A stretch of DNA of 13,727 nt from Minisyncoccota bacterium (GTDB lineage: Bacteria > Patescibacteriota > Microgenomatia > UBA1400 > PJMF01): positions 1 through 13,727 of the forward strand of contig WJLO01000047.1 of assembly GCA_014728425.1 (NCBI GenBank), given 5' to 3'. A program made the translations under genes and the position numbers. Each line of letters begins with the position of its first letter. The first letter of the stretch is position 1. The notes under the pieces are model-generated. The model saw nothing but the letters and a program-made list of their open reading frames with translations, did not search any database and was not told the origin of the DNA. Below are positions 6,215 through 13,727 of this stretch, piece after piece.

Positions 6215-7615
6215 TTAATCTTTTAAGAACTGTTTAGCACGAAGTTTATGATGTTGTTTTTGGGCAAAGCGATGTGACTCGTCACGTAGATGTTGGATTA
6301 ACTGTAAACTAGGATGATTACTAGCAAGCTTAATAATTTGATAATTAATTTTCAATCTTTTACTGCGGTCAATTTGAGTAGGAATGATTAAACGATCTGG
6401 ATTTTTAGCAATGCTAATGATTGGTTGTGGACCTTGCCAGACTTTTAGCACTGCCCTAAGCTGGCCTTTGCCACCATCAATTACTAGCAAATTAGGTTTA
6501 CCCCATTCTGGATGTTGTTGACGGCGACTAATAGCTTCTTGCAACATGTAATAGTCATTAGGCTGTTGTGGCCCGCGAATGTTAAACAAGCGGTAATGCT
6601 TTTTAGCTGGTTGGCCTTGAATAAAAACCACCATTGATACTGCAGCTGCTTGACCTTGAAGGTTGCTAACATCATATCCCTCTAATCGATTAAGAGGATA
6701 TTTTTTTGGCAAGTTTAAATAACTAGTGAGCATTCTTCTTAGATGAAGCAAGGCTGCTTGAGTTTTGTTTTGACTAAAGCTGGGTAAAATCAGCTCTGGC
6801 TTAAGACGATAGTTTTTACTAGTGACTAGCCTGATAAGCTGAATTTGGTTACGCACTTGAGCAGCTTGTTCAAAGCGTTGTTCTTTGGCAAGCTGATGCA
6901 TTTTTTGCTGAAGTTGGTTTAAAACGGTTTTTTTCTTACCTTGTAAAAACAAGACTAGGGCTTTGATGTTGGCTTGGTAATCTTGAGGAGAGATTTTGTT
7001 AATACAGGCTCCTGGGCAGAGATCAAGATGGTAGTAAAAGCAAGCACGAGCAGTAGCTGAGTTGCTATCAACTGACTCAGCTTGGTTGCACCAAGGGAAA
7101 ATCGGGCGCACTAGCTTAAGGACTTCTTTAAGCTTGGTGGCACTCGGAAACGGTCCCAAGATGGTGCCTTGGGTCTGCTTGGCTGGTAAACGATAAAGCT
7201 GTTTTTTTCTTAAAGTTTTTAAACTGGGATAAGGTTGATCAGTGACTTGTAAATATAAAGGACTACGATCGTCTTTAAGCAGAATGTTGTAAGCAGGTTG
7301 ATGCAACCGAATTAACTCTGCTTCGATCAACAAAGCTTCTAGTTCACTAGCCAGGACCTGGTATTTAAGCTTGCTGGTTTGGCTAAGCATTTTTTGTTGA
7401 CGAGGCAGCAGACGTTTAGTCTGAGTATAACTATGCAAGCGACGACGAAGGTTTTTGGCCTTGCCTACGTATAAAACTTTATGAGCGGCGTTTAAGAATG
7501 AGTAAACTCCCGGCTGTGAGGGGCACAAGGATAAAGCTGGCGGCCAGGATAGCGAGCCCGACTGGTTGGCTAAAAAGTTGTTGGAGCTTGGCTTGGCTGG
7601 TGATCTTGAGTTCAT
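6215..7615 (-). CDS. uvrC: UvrABC excinuclease subunit C, compact form without (HhH)2 domain
   Basis: UvrC makes both incisions around a lesion held by UvrB. Numbering is from the GTG at 7633; subtract 6 for the ATG at 7615. The GIY-YIG nuclease begins at P41-G-V-Y and Y55-V-G-K-A-K, with the catalytic Glu in the E98-L-E-A-L-L-I-E104 region. Four cysteines (C182, C198, C206, C210; last spacings x7 and x3) match the Fe-S cysteines of UvrC. A UVR domain (about 237-271) contacts UvrB. The RNase H-like nuclease has D321 (G-Y-D-V-S-N), D386 (V-I-D-G-G-K-G) and H454 (R-D-E-S-H). The protein ends 18 residues later, where other UvrCs continue into tandem helix-hairpin-helix motifs. The segment between UVR and D321 is also about 80-100 residues shorter than in E. 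coli UvrC (610 aa). Start choice is uncertain: GTG 7633, ATG 7615 or TTG 7528. All overlap the upstream transglutaminase gene. Confidence 0.92.
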   Translation of the reverse strand: MNSRSPAKPSSNNFLANQSGSLSWPPALSLCPSQPGVYSFLNAAHKVLYVGKAKNLRRRLHSYTQTKRLLPRQQKMLSQTSKLKYQVLASELEALLIEAELIRLHQPAYNILLKDDRSPLYLQVTDQPYPSLKTLRKKQLYRLPAKQTQGTILGPFPSATKLKEVLKLVRPIFPWCNQAESVDSNSATARACFYYHLDLCPGACINKISPQDYQANIKALVLFLQGKKKTVLNQLQQKMHQLAKEQRFEQAAQVRNQIQLIRLVTSKNYRLKPELILPSFSQNKTQAALLHLRRMLTSYLNLPKKYPLNRLEGYDVSNLQGQAAAVSMVVFIQGQPAKKHYRLFNIRGPQQPNDYYMLQEAISRRQQHPEWGKPNLLVIDGGKGQLRAVLKVWQGPQPIISIAKNPDRLIIPTQIDRSKRLKINYQIIKLASNHPSLQLIQHLRDESHRFAQKQHHKLRAKQFLKD

Positions 7616-9380
7616 GTTGTTGACTATGAGCACTGGTTTTAATAGTTAAATTTACCGAATTAGTGGTTGGCCAGGTTTGCTGTTCATTATAACTGCTTAA
7701 AGGAATGGTTAAAGTTTCAAAAGGCAGGATCATCTTAAGTTGATAATGAGTTGATTTTCCGTCTGAATGAGCTTTTAGTTTGTCTTGGTTTAGCTTTAGT
7801 TTTAATGATTGATTAGGGTTTTGCCAATCAAACCAAAGATCTAGTTCATACCAAGCTTGACCAGTATGATTTTGTAAAGTTAAGAGATACGAACCCGGTA
7901 TGCTCCAACCAGCAATTTTTTTACTGGTTAGTTGAACACTCAGTTGTGGTGACACTTGATCAAACTGATCAGTGAACTCTGCTTCAATATCTTTGGTTTC
8001 GCCGCCATTAAGCTTGTAGGCTCCAGCTGGTAGAGGTAAGGTGCTATCTTGACCATTAATAGCAAAAACTACGTGGTTAAGATCAAACTGGTTAAAGTAA
8101 TCTACTCCTTTAGTAGTATGACCCCAAGTAGGATCAATATTAACCCAAGTGTTTTGTTGTTGTTGATAATATTGCGGCCAGGTATGCAACACATCTTTAA
8201 CTAAGCTTAAGGGTCTTAAACTACTGTTTTCAGCATAAGCATAACCAGTGATTCTGCGAGCTGGAATATGTTGGGCTCTAGCTAAAGTGACAAATAAATC
8301 AGTAAATTCTTGACAGGTAGCCTGATTGGGTTGAGCTAAGGCTTTTAAAGCTCCTAAGCGCTTAATGCCTTGACTTAGATCAGCAGTAGTGTATTGCAAA
8401 GTGTTAACAGTATATTGATAAATACTTTGAGCATTGGCCTGTTGCTCAGCAATGGTTTTAATGGCTGAGTCATTAACTGGCCAGTATTGATCTGCCTGGG
8501 TATGGTTAGGCAAGACTGGATTAACAGGAATGTGTGGATTGGCTGTTAAAGTACGTTTCACTTGTACTGCTAAGTTAACTTCAAGATTGCTATTGGCAGC
8601 TAAACGATAAGTAGCAATCCAGTTACCATCAGCATCAGCTGCGATTTTACTAGGCAATGGGTCTAAGGCCTGATAGTTAACGCGTTGATAAGGAGTATCT
8701 GGAATCAAACTAATTTGGGTTAGAGCCTGTTGATTAGTGGGGTTTTCTAAATGATAACGTAAATTAAAGTGAAAAAACTGCTCAGTGCCAAAGATTGCAG
8801 AGATGCCTTGTTTTTGCAGGTTAGTAAATTGAGTAGTAATGGCTGTGTTGTTTTGTTGGAGTTGGTAGTTGCTTGGGGTAACTCGAGTTGGTGGGCCAAA
8901 CCTAGCTGGGGTGGTTAAATTGACTGTATATTGTTGGTAAGCTTCGGGGTTAGTTTGTTGAGGAATCACTACTTCTAAAACCTGGCCGCTAATAATGGCA
9001 ACATCAGGATTTTGGTAGGAAATACTAAATTGACGTTGCTTACCCTCCCCTACTAACTCATTAGCAAAAGTAATCCCAATACTAGTATAGCCATTAGCCT
9101 TGACAATTTCTGGTTTAATGATTTGGTCTTGATCAACAACATGAATATTAGTTAAGTTTTCTGAACCGATTTTGAGGCCATATTTATTTAAATAAGTAGT
9201 GGCAGTAAGATTGGTAATGGTAAACTGATGTTCTACATAAGCTTGGCCTTGATCATTAATCGTATAGTTAGTGTGTAAATCAAGTTGAAAGGGCTGTTCT
9301 TGAGCGGCAAAAACAGGCCAAACTAGCAGTTGGAGACTGATCAGCAAACTGCCAATAAGAGCAAAAAACTTATGCTGCAT
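7479..9380 (-). CDS. Exported, membrane-anchored transglutaminase-like cysteine protein
   Basis: This protein of about 633 residues has a signal peptide (1-26, ending F-A-A before Q), a long beta-rich extracellular region (about 30-300), a transglutaminase-like core (about 315-440), a second beta-rich region (about 465-590) and one C-terminal membrane helix (about 606-628) followed by K-R-R-S. The core carries a complete Cys-His-Asp triad: C356 in A-T-C-Q-E-F, H399 in V-L-H-T-W and D416 in N-I-D-P-T-W. Such proteins act outside the membrane as cysteine peptidases or cross-linking enzymes; the substrate is unknown. The ATG at 9380 is chosen because the signal peptide begins there; a GTG at 9431 would add 17 residues and lies upstream of the likely promoter. 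The last 137 bases overlap the 5' end of uvrC in another frame. The 'repair' location between uvrA and uvrC probably reflects position rather than function. Confidence 0.85.
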   Translation of the reverse strand: MQHKFFALIGSLLISLQLLVWPVFAAQEQPFQLDLHTNYTINDQGQAYVEHQFTITNLTATTYLNKYGLKIGSENLTNIHVVDQDQIIKPEIVKANGYTSIGITFANELVGEGKQRQFSISYQNPDVAIISGQVLEVVIPQQTNPEAYQQYTVNLTTPARFGPPTRVTPSNYQLQQNNTAITTQFTNLQKQGISAIFGTEQFFHFNLRYHLENPTNQQALTQISLIPDTPYQRVNYQALDPLPSKIAADADGNWIATYRLAANSNLEVNLAVQVKRTLTANPHIPVNPVLPNHTQADQYWPVNDSAIKTIAEQQANAQSIYQYTVNTLQYTTADLSQGIKRLGALKALAQPNQATCQEFTDLFVTLARAQHIPARRITGYAYAENSSLRPLSLVKDVLHTWPQYYQQQQNTWVNIDPTWGHTTKGVDYFNQFDLNHVVFAINGQDSTLPLPAGAYKLNGGETKDIEAEFTDQFDQVSPQLSVQLTSKKIAGWSIPGSYLLTLQNHTGQAWYELDLWFDWQNPNQSLKLKLNQDKLKAHSDGKSTHYQLKMILPFETLTIPLSSYNEQQTWPTTNSVNLTIKTSAHSQQHELKITSQAKLQQLFSQPVGLAILAASFILVPLTAGSLLILKRRS

Positions 9381-9396
9381 TAGGATTATTTTAGCA

Positions 9397-9424
9397 CTTA
9401 TAAGCAACTTTGCATGTTGTTCAA
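9397..9424 (-). promoter_or_regulatory. Candidate promoter of the transglutaminase-like gene
   Basis: The minus strand has TTGAAC (9424-9419), a 16-base spacer and TATAAG (9402-9397). The -10 box matches five of six consensus positions and the -35 box keeps TTGA. Transcription would start near 9390, leaving a leader of only about 10 bases before the ATG at 9380. uvrC, which overlaps this gene's end, would probably share the transcript. Confidence 0.4.
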
Positions 9425-9502
9425 CAATCACACTACAGAAGAGTGTTAATCAGCTGGCTTAAAAAATTTAGATTAACAAAATTTTAGTAAGTAATTTTTT
9501 TG

Positions 9503-12500
9503 TTATTCTTTTTGTAAATAGTGGCCAGTTAAAGAAGCTGTGTTTTTGGCTAATTGAGCTGGTGTGCCAGTGGCAATTACTTCGCCTCCTTTAGCACCCC
9601 CTTCTGGACCAAGATCAATAATCCAATCAGCGTTTTTAACGATGTCCAAATTATGCTCGATCACGATCACAGTGTTGTTTTTGCCCACCAGCTGGTGAAG
9701 TACATTAAGTAAGTTTTGCACATCTGCAAAATGTAAACCAGTAGTGGGCTCATCTAAAAGATAAACCACATGCTCGTGAATACGGCCAGAAAGCTCTTTG
9801 GCTAGTTTGACTCGCTGAGCCTCTCCTCCACTTAAAGTAGGAGCAGGTTGACCAAGCTCAATATAACCTAGGCCCACATCTATTAAAGTTTTCAGTTTTC
9901 TTTTTAAAGTAGTGTGAGTTTGAAAAAACTCATTAGCTTCTTGGACTTCCATATTTAAGACTTCACTAATGTTTTTGCCCTGGTAAGTAACCTGTAGGGT
10001 TTCTTGGTTATAACGAGCGCCATTGCAAACGTCACAAGTGATATATACATCTGGCAAAAACTGCATCTCGATTTTAAGCTGACCTTCGCCTTTGCAAGCT
10101 TCGCATCGGCCGCCCTTAACATTAAAACTAAATCTACCAGGTTTATAACCACGGATTTTAGCTTCCTTGGTGTGAGCAAAGATTTTACGAATATAATCAA
10201 ACACCTTAGTATAAGTAGCTGGATTAGAACGAGGAGTTTTACCAATTGGGCTTTGATCAATTAAAGCCAGCTTTTTCACTAGCGATGGCACTTGTAAAGA
10301 GTTAACTGGTCCAGGCTGAGCATCGATCTTGTAACCTAAATGTTGTGCTAGTTGATAATACAAAGTATCATTTAACAAAGTTGATTTGCCAGAACCAGAC
10401 ACACCAGTGATGCAAGTAAGTTTACTTAAAGGAAACTCAACAGTGAGCTTTTTTAAATTATGATGACTAGCACCAGTGATCTTGATAGCTTGGCCATTAG
10501 CCTGCGGGTTTTTTTTATTTAATTTTGGTCTAGAAACTTGTTTTTTCTTAGCTAAGTATTTACCAGTTAAGGAGTTAGCAAGCTGAGTAAGTTGAGTTGG
10601 CTCTGCTTGAGCCACTACCTGGCCGCCTAGTCGTCCAGCTTTAGGTCCAAAATCAACAATCTGATCTGCTGCCAGCATTACTTCCCGGTCGTGTTCTACT
10701 ACAATCACGGTATTGCCTTGATTGCGTAAGTTTTTTAAAGTTTTAATTAAGCGCTGATTGTCTCGTGGATGTAGGCCAATAGTAGGCTCATCTAAAATAT
10801 ATAACACCCCGGTTAAACCAGTGCCGATTTGTGAAGCCAGTCTAATGCGCTGGGCTTCTCCTCCAGCTAAAGTACTAGCTTCACGATTTAAACTTAAATA
10901 TTCTAATCCTACTGACACTAAAAAGCGCAACCGAGTAACAATTTCTTTAATGATAGATTGACCAATGGTTTTTTCTTTATGACTTAAATGATCAGTGTTA
11001 AGTAGTTGCTGACTCCAGCCTAATAATTGATCAATGGGCAAGCTGGTGATTTGAGCAATATCCTGATCATTGAACTTTACTGCTAAAGCTTCATCTTTTA
11101 GTCTAGCACCTTGACAGTCAGGGCAAGTTTGCTGCAACATATATTTTTCAATTTCTTTACGCACATAATCACTATCAGTTTCTCCATAGCGTCTTTCTAG
11201 GTTGTTAATAAAGCCTTCAAACTTTTGCTGAATGCTGGTGAGGCGGCCTTGGCGGTTAGTACCTTTAACCTGATATACTTTATCTGACCCATGAAGTAGC
11301 ACTTGCTGCAGTTGAGTAGACATTTTTGCAAAAGCAGTCCGGCGGAAATCAGCCTCATAATCAGCCACTACAGTTTTAACCAGTCTTGCCCACCAAGTGT
11401 CATGGCTCAGAGTACGAGCAAAAGGAATAATGGCGCCTTCACTTAAGGTCAAGCCAGGAGCAATCATTTTTTCTGGCTCAAGCTTAAGTAAGGAGCCTAA
11501 GCCATTGCAGGTTTCACAAGCACCCTGGGGGGAATTAAAGGAAAACAATCTTGGCTCAAGTTCATTAAAAGAGATTCCGCATTGACTACAAGCCAGTTGT
11601 TCGCTAAAAAGTCTATCAATCATTTTTTTAGGCTTAGCAGGAAAATCAAAACCCTGATCTTTAATAAAACTGGCTATAGTTAAGCCATCAGCAAGCTGTA
11701 GAGCCTGCTCTAGTGATTGAGTTAATCTGCTTAATAACGTCTGGCGGCTGGCTTGATCTTGAAGTTGCTTTTTGTCAATAGTTAGTCTGTCTAAAACCAC
11801 TTCAATTGAGTGCTTGTTAGTTTTAATTAAAGTTAATTCTTCACTAAGCTGATAAACTTGACCGTCAATGCGCACGCGCTGATAGCCTTTTTGCTGGAGG
11901 TTTTTAAATAGTTCCTGAAACTCTCCTTTTTGCTCTCTGATTACTGGAGCCAAAATCATTAGTCGTACTGGCTGCGATTGGCTGCGTTGGTCAAGTTCTG
12001 TAGCTAATTGCTGCACGATTTGATCAATACTTTGAGGGGCAACTTCTTGATCACATTTAGGACAATGAAGATGACCAATTCGAGCATATAATAAACGAAA
12101 ATAATCATAGATTTCAGTAATAGTGCCTACAGTAGAACGAGGATTGTGTGAAGTGGTTTTTTGATCAATTGAGATCGCTGGCGACAAGCCTTCAATCTGG
12201 TCTACTGCTGGTTTACTCATGCCGCCTAAAAACTGGCGCGCATAAGAACTAAGGGACTCAACATAACGACGTTGGCCTTCGGCATATAAAGTATCAAAAG
12301 CTAATGAACTTTTGCCGCTTCCAGAAATACCAGAAAAAACAATTAATTTATTTTTAGGAATGGCTAGATCTAGGTTTTGGAGATTGTGTTCTCGTGCTCC
12401 TTTGATAAGGATGTGTTCAATCGGGCTAAGTGGCGAAGGCTGAGATTGTTTGCTAGTGGAGGTTTTTGAATCAGCTTTTTCTTTATCAATCTTTTCTTTA

Positions 12501-12553
12501 ACTGAAGATTTTTTATTTTTAGGAGAGCTGGTGAAGGAAGCAGCATGAGACAT
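9503..12553 (-). CDS. uvrA: UvrABC excinuclease subunit A (ABC-type DNA damage sensor)
   Basis: UvrA dimers scan DNA for distortions and load UvrB. This 1016-residue protein has both ABC modules: Walker A G75-I-S-G-S-G-K-S-S83 with signature L562-A-G-G-E-A-Q-R and Walker B Y585-I-L-D-E-P; then G717-V-S-G-S-G-K-S-T725 with L907-S-G-G-E-A-Q-R and Y931-L-L-D-E-P. Zinc-binding Cys pairs are at C322/C325 with C346/C349, and at C817/C820 with C840/C843, as in other UvrAs; further pairs occur at C164/C167 and C477/C480. The conserved S135-H-N-P-R-S-T-V-G-T is present. Two oddities: an N-terminal tail of about 45 Lys/Ser-rich residues that E. coli UvrA lacks, and Ala instead of Ser in the first ABC signature. 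No alternative start near the family N-terminus is available, so the tail is probably real. The gene begins 57 bases after uvrB. Identification is certain. Confidence 0.98.
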   Translation of the reverse strand: MSHAASFTSSPKNKKSSVKEKIDKEKADSKTSTSKQSQPSPLSPIEHILIKGAREHNLQNLDLAIPKNKLIVFSGISGSGKSSLAFDTLYAEGQRRYVESLSSYARQFLGGMSKPAVDQIEGLSPAISIDQKTTSHNPRSTVGTITEIYDYFRLLYARIGHLHCPKCDQEVAPQSIDQIVQQLATELDQRSQSQPVRLMILAPVIREQKGEFQELFKNLQQKGYQRVRIDGQVYQLSEELTLIKTNKHSIEVVLDRLTIDKKQLQDQASRQTLLSRLTQSLEQALQLADGLTIASFIKDQGFDFPAKPKKMIDRLFSEQLACSQCGISFNELEPRLFSFNSPQGACETCNGLGSLLKLEPEKMIAPGLTLSEGAIIPFARTLSHDTWWARLVKTVVADYEADFRRTAFAKMSTQLQQVLLHGSDKVYQVKGTNRQGRLTSIQQKFEGFINNLERRYGETDSDYVRKEIEKYMLQQTCPDCQGARLKDEALAVKFNDQDIAQITSLPIDQLLGWSQQLLNTDHLSHKEKTIGQSIIKEIVTRLRFLVSVGLEYLSLNREASTLAGGEAQRIRLASQIGTGLTGVLYILDEPTIGLHPRDNQRLIKTLKNLRNQGNTVIVVEHDREVMLAADQIVDFGPKAGRLGGQVVAQAEPTQLTQLANSLTGKYLAKKKQVSRPKLNKKNPQANGQAIKITGASHHNLKKLTVEFPLSKLTCITGVSGSGKSTLLNDTLYYQLAQHLGYKIDAQPGPVNSLQVPSLVKKLALIDQSPIGKTPRSNPATYTKVFDYIRKIFAHTKEAKIRGYKPGRFSFNVKGGRCEACKGEGQLKIEMQFLPDVYITCDVCNGARYNQETLQVTYQGKNISEVLNMEVQEANEFFQTHTTLKRKLKTLIDVGLGYIELGQPAPTLSGGEAQRVKLAKELSGRIHEHVVYLLDEPTTGLHFADVQNLLNVLHQLVGKNNTVIVIEHNLDIVKNADWIIDLGPEGGAKGGEVIATGTPAQLAKNTASLTGHYLQKE

Positions 12554-12562
12554 GAGCGGATT

Positions 12563-12568
12563 ATTATA
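12563..12568 (-). promoter_or_regulatory. TATAAT -10 box placed for a leaderless uvrA transcript
   Basis: A perfect TATAAT on the minus strand lies 9 bases before the uvrA ATG, so transcription would start within a few bases of the start codon. No good -35 box is seen 16-19 bases upstream, so the promoter would be weak or regulated. uvrA may also be read from the uvrB transcript. Confidence 0.4.
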
Positions 12569-12610
12569 CTGGAAGACCAGTAGCTTTGGCAGGGTTAAAA
12601 AACTGTTGAT

Positions 12611-13727
12611 TTAATTGTTTAACAACTTAATTTTATCCCGTAAAATTGCTGCTAATTCAAAGTCTAGCTCATTGGCAGCTTGTGTCATTCGCCGCTGTAG
12701 TTTGACTGTTAGCTTTTTTTTGTCTTGGGGGGTGAGTGCTTGAGGATCGATTTTATTTATATCAAGGCTTTCTTTTTTGGTTAATTTAATGATCAGTGGC
12801 TTGGTTGGTTTTTGAGCTTTATTAGAGGTGGTTTGGTAAGGTTTATTGGGTGTTTCTCTCACCAGTAGGGGTTTTTTAATGGCTTTAGTAATGGTGGTAG
12901 GAGTGATTTGGTGAGTGTGGTTGTATTGAAGTTGAATTTGGCGGCGGCGCGCGGTTTCTTCTATAGCCTGGCGCATAGCTTTAGTAGGTTGGTTGGCATA
13001 TAAAATGGCTAGTCCATTTACATGGCGCGCCGCCCTCCCCATTGTCTGAATCAATGAAGTGGTTGAGCGTAAAAAACCAGCTTTATCAGCATCCAAAATA
13101 GCTACTAAGCTAACTTCTGGCAAATCTAGTCCTTCTCTAAGCAAGTTAATGCCCACTAATACATCATATTTACCTTTACGCAAATCAGCTAAGATTTCTG
13201 ATCGCTCTAAAGTTTCAATATCAGAATGTAAATAAGCTACTTGTGGTAGTTGAAGATCAGTTAATTGCTTATTAATAACTTTGTGGTCTTGATCAGTTTT
13301 TTGAGCATAAGCTTGTTTTATTAGTTGGCGGAGTTTTTTTTCATTGTTAAGATAGTCAGTCAAAGCTTCAGCCATGCGTTTAGTTAAAGTGGTTACCAGC
13401 ACTCGCTGTTTTTGCTGCTTACGTTTTACAATTTCTTTAATGAGATCAGGAATTTGATTTTTTACTGGCCTAACTTCAACCTGCGGATCAACCAGGCCAG
13501 TGGGCCTAATCAGTTGTTCTACTACTTCTCCACTCGCTTGTGAGATTTCCCAGTCAGCTGGAGTAGCTGAAACATAAACAAGCTGATCATTACGTCTTAA
13601 AAATTCAGGAAATTTTAGCGGTCGGTTGTCAATTGCACTGGGCAATCTAAAACCATACTCTATTAAAGTTTGTTTACGAGCCTGATCACCACGATACATT
13701 CCTTTAATTTGTGGCACTGTCATGTGA
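12611..13727 (-). CDS. uvrB: UvrABC excinuclease subunit B, C-terminal part (partial, runs off right edge)
   Basis: UvrB is the helicase-like subunit that verifies damage after delivery by UvrA and recruits UvrC. About 371 residues are in the window. The frame stays open to the edge: a His codon (13726-13724) precedes M-T-V-P-Q-I-x-G-M-Y-R-G-D, matching the E. coli 'SHVTVPQIGGMYRGD' region near residue 340, so the ATG at 13723 is internal and the N-terminal half lies outside. Helicase motifs seen include [47 protein letters not shown] and Q-T-M-G-R-A-A-R. A variable lysine-rich linker leads to a C-terminal UVR domain (L-x-x-R-M...[11 protein letters not shown]) that binds UvrC. The gene precedes uvrA by 57 bases on the same strand. 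Identification is certain. Confidence 0.97.
   Translation of the reverse strand, partial: HMTVPQIKGMYRGDQARKQTLIEYGFRLPSAIDNRPLKFPEFLRRNDQLVYVSATPADWEISQASGEVVEQLIRPTGLVDPQVEVRPVKNQIPDLIKEIVKRKQQKQRVLVTTLTKRMAEALTDYLNNEKKLRQLIKQAYAQKTDQDHKVINKQLTDLQLPQVAYLHSDIETLERSEILADLRKGKYDVLVGINLLREGLDLPEVSLVAILDADKAGFLRSTTSLIQTMGRAARHVNGLAILYANQPTKAMRQAIEETARRRQIQLQYNHTHQITPTTITKAIKKPLLVRETPNKPYQTTSNKAQKPTKPLIIKLTKKESLDINKIDPQALTPQDKKKLTVKLQRRMTQAANELDFELAAILRDKIKLLNN

Noticed and set aside
6484..6675. A 63-codon minus-strand frame inside uvrC.
   Set aside because: It overlaps the conserved second-nuclease region of uvrC and shows no motif of its own.
9381..9431. GTG start at 9431 for the transglutaminase-like gene, adding 17 residues.
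   Set aside because: The extra residues precede a typical signal peptide beginning at the ATG at 9380, and the likely -10 and -35 boxes lie inside the extension.
9445..9477. 7-bp inverted repeat GTTAATC/GATTAAC in the uvrA-transglutaminase gap as a terminator.
   Set aside because: The stem is short, the 19-base loop is long and no T-tract follows on the minus strand.
9955..11585. Short open frames inside uvrA, on both strands (for example 10004-10264, 10758-10961 and 11397-11585 on plus).
   Set aside because: They lie wholly within the certain uvrA gene, encode no recognisable domain and are best explained as frame shadows.

Overview
This AT-rich 13.7 kb window is densely coding, and every gene I can support lies on the minus strand, so genes are read here from high to low coordinates. 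Gene content suggests a Patescibacteria/CPR-type bacterium: a shortened UvrC, glutamine- and lysine-rich proteins, very short intergenic gaps, and a 7TM_transglut / RimK-like ATP-grasp pair that I recall from such genomes. This assignment is inference, and no rRNA or marker gene here fixes the lineage. TGA is used as a stop (it ends the ATP-grasp and 7TM genes), so a code with TGA reassigned is unlikely.

Right part (about 6215-13727): nucleotide excision repair. The C-terminal half of uvrB enters from the right edge. It is followed by complete uvrA, then a secreted or membrane-anchored transglutaminase-like protein, then a compact uvrC whose 5' end overlaps the transglutaminase gene in another frame. 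UvrA and UvrB find and verify bulky DNA lesions and UvrC makes the incisions. The transglutaminase-like protein has no obvious role in repair.

Middle (about 5692-6214): a 160-base spacer with palindromes and a terminator-like hairpin, then a small four-helix membrane protein of the PF04020 'phage holin family 4' type.

Left part (1-5640): a probable five-gene operon behind a candidate promoter at 5611-5640. In transcription order it encodes a signal-peptide-bearing 7TM membrane protein (7TM_transglut family without its usual transglutaminase domain), a RimK-like ATP-grasp ligase fused to a retropepsin-like domain whose expected Asp is Asn, a DUF1704 zinc peptidase (HExxxH), a GNAT/FemAB-like acyl- or aminoacyltransferase, and a second DUF1704-like zinc peptidase (HExxH) that runs off the left edge. 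The last gene occupies all of 1-1311 and has no stop in the window. Amide-bond-forming and amide-bond-cleaving enzymes sit together with a membrane protein. This suggests a system that adds and removes amino acids on a peptide, protein or envelope target, loosely parallel to eukaryotic tubulin-tail modification (TTL-type ATP-grasp ligases versus MATCAP-type HExxxH peptidases). The target is unknown, and the pathway is inference from family membership and gene order.
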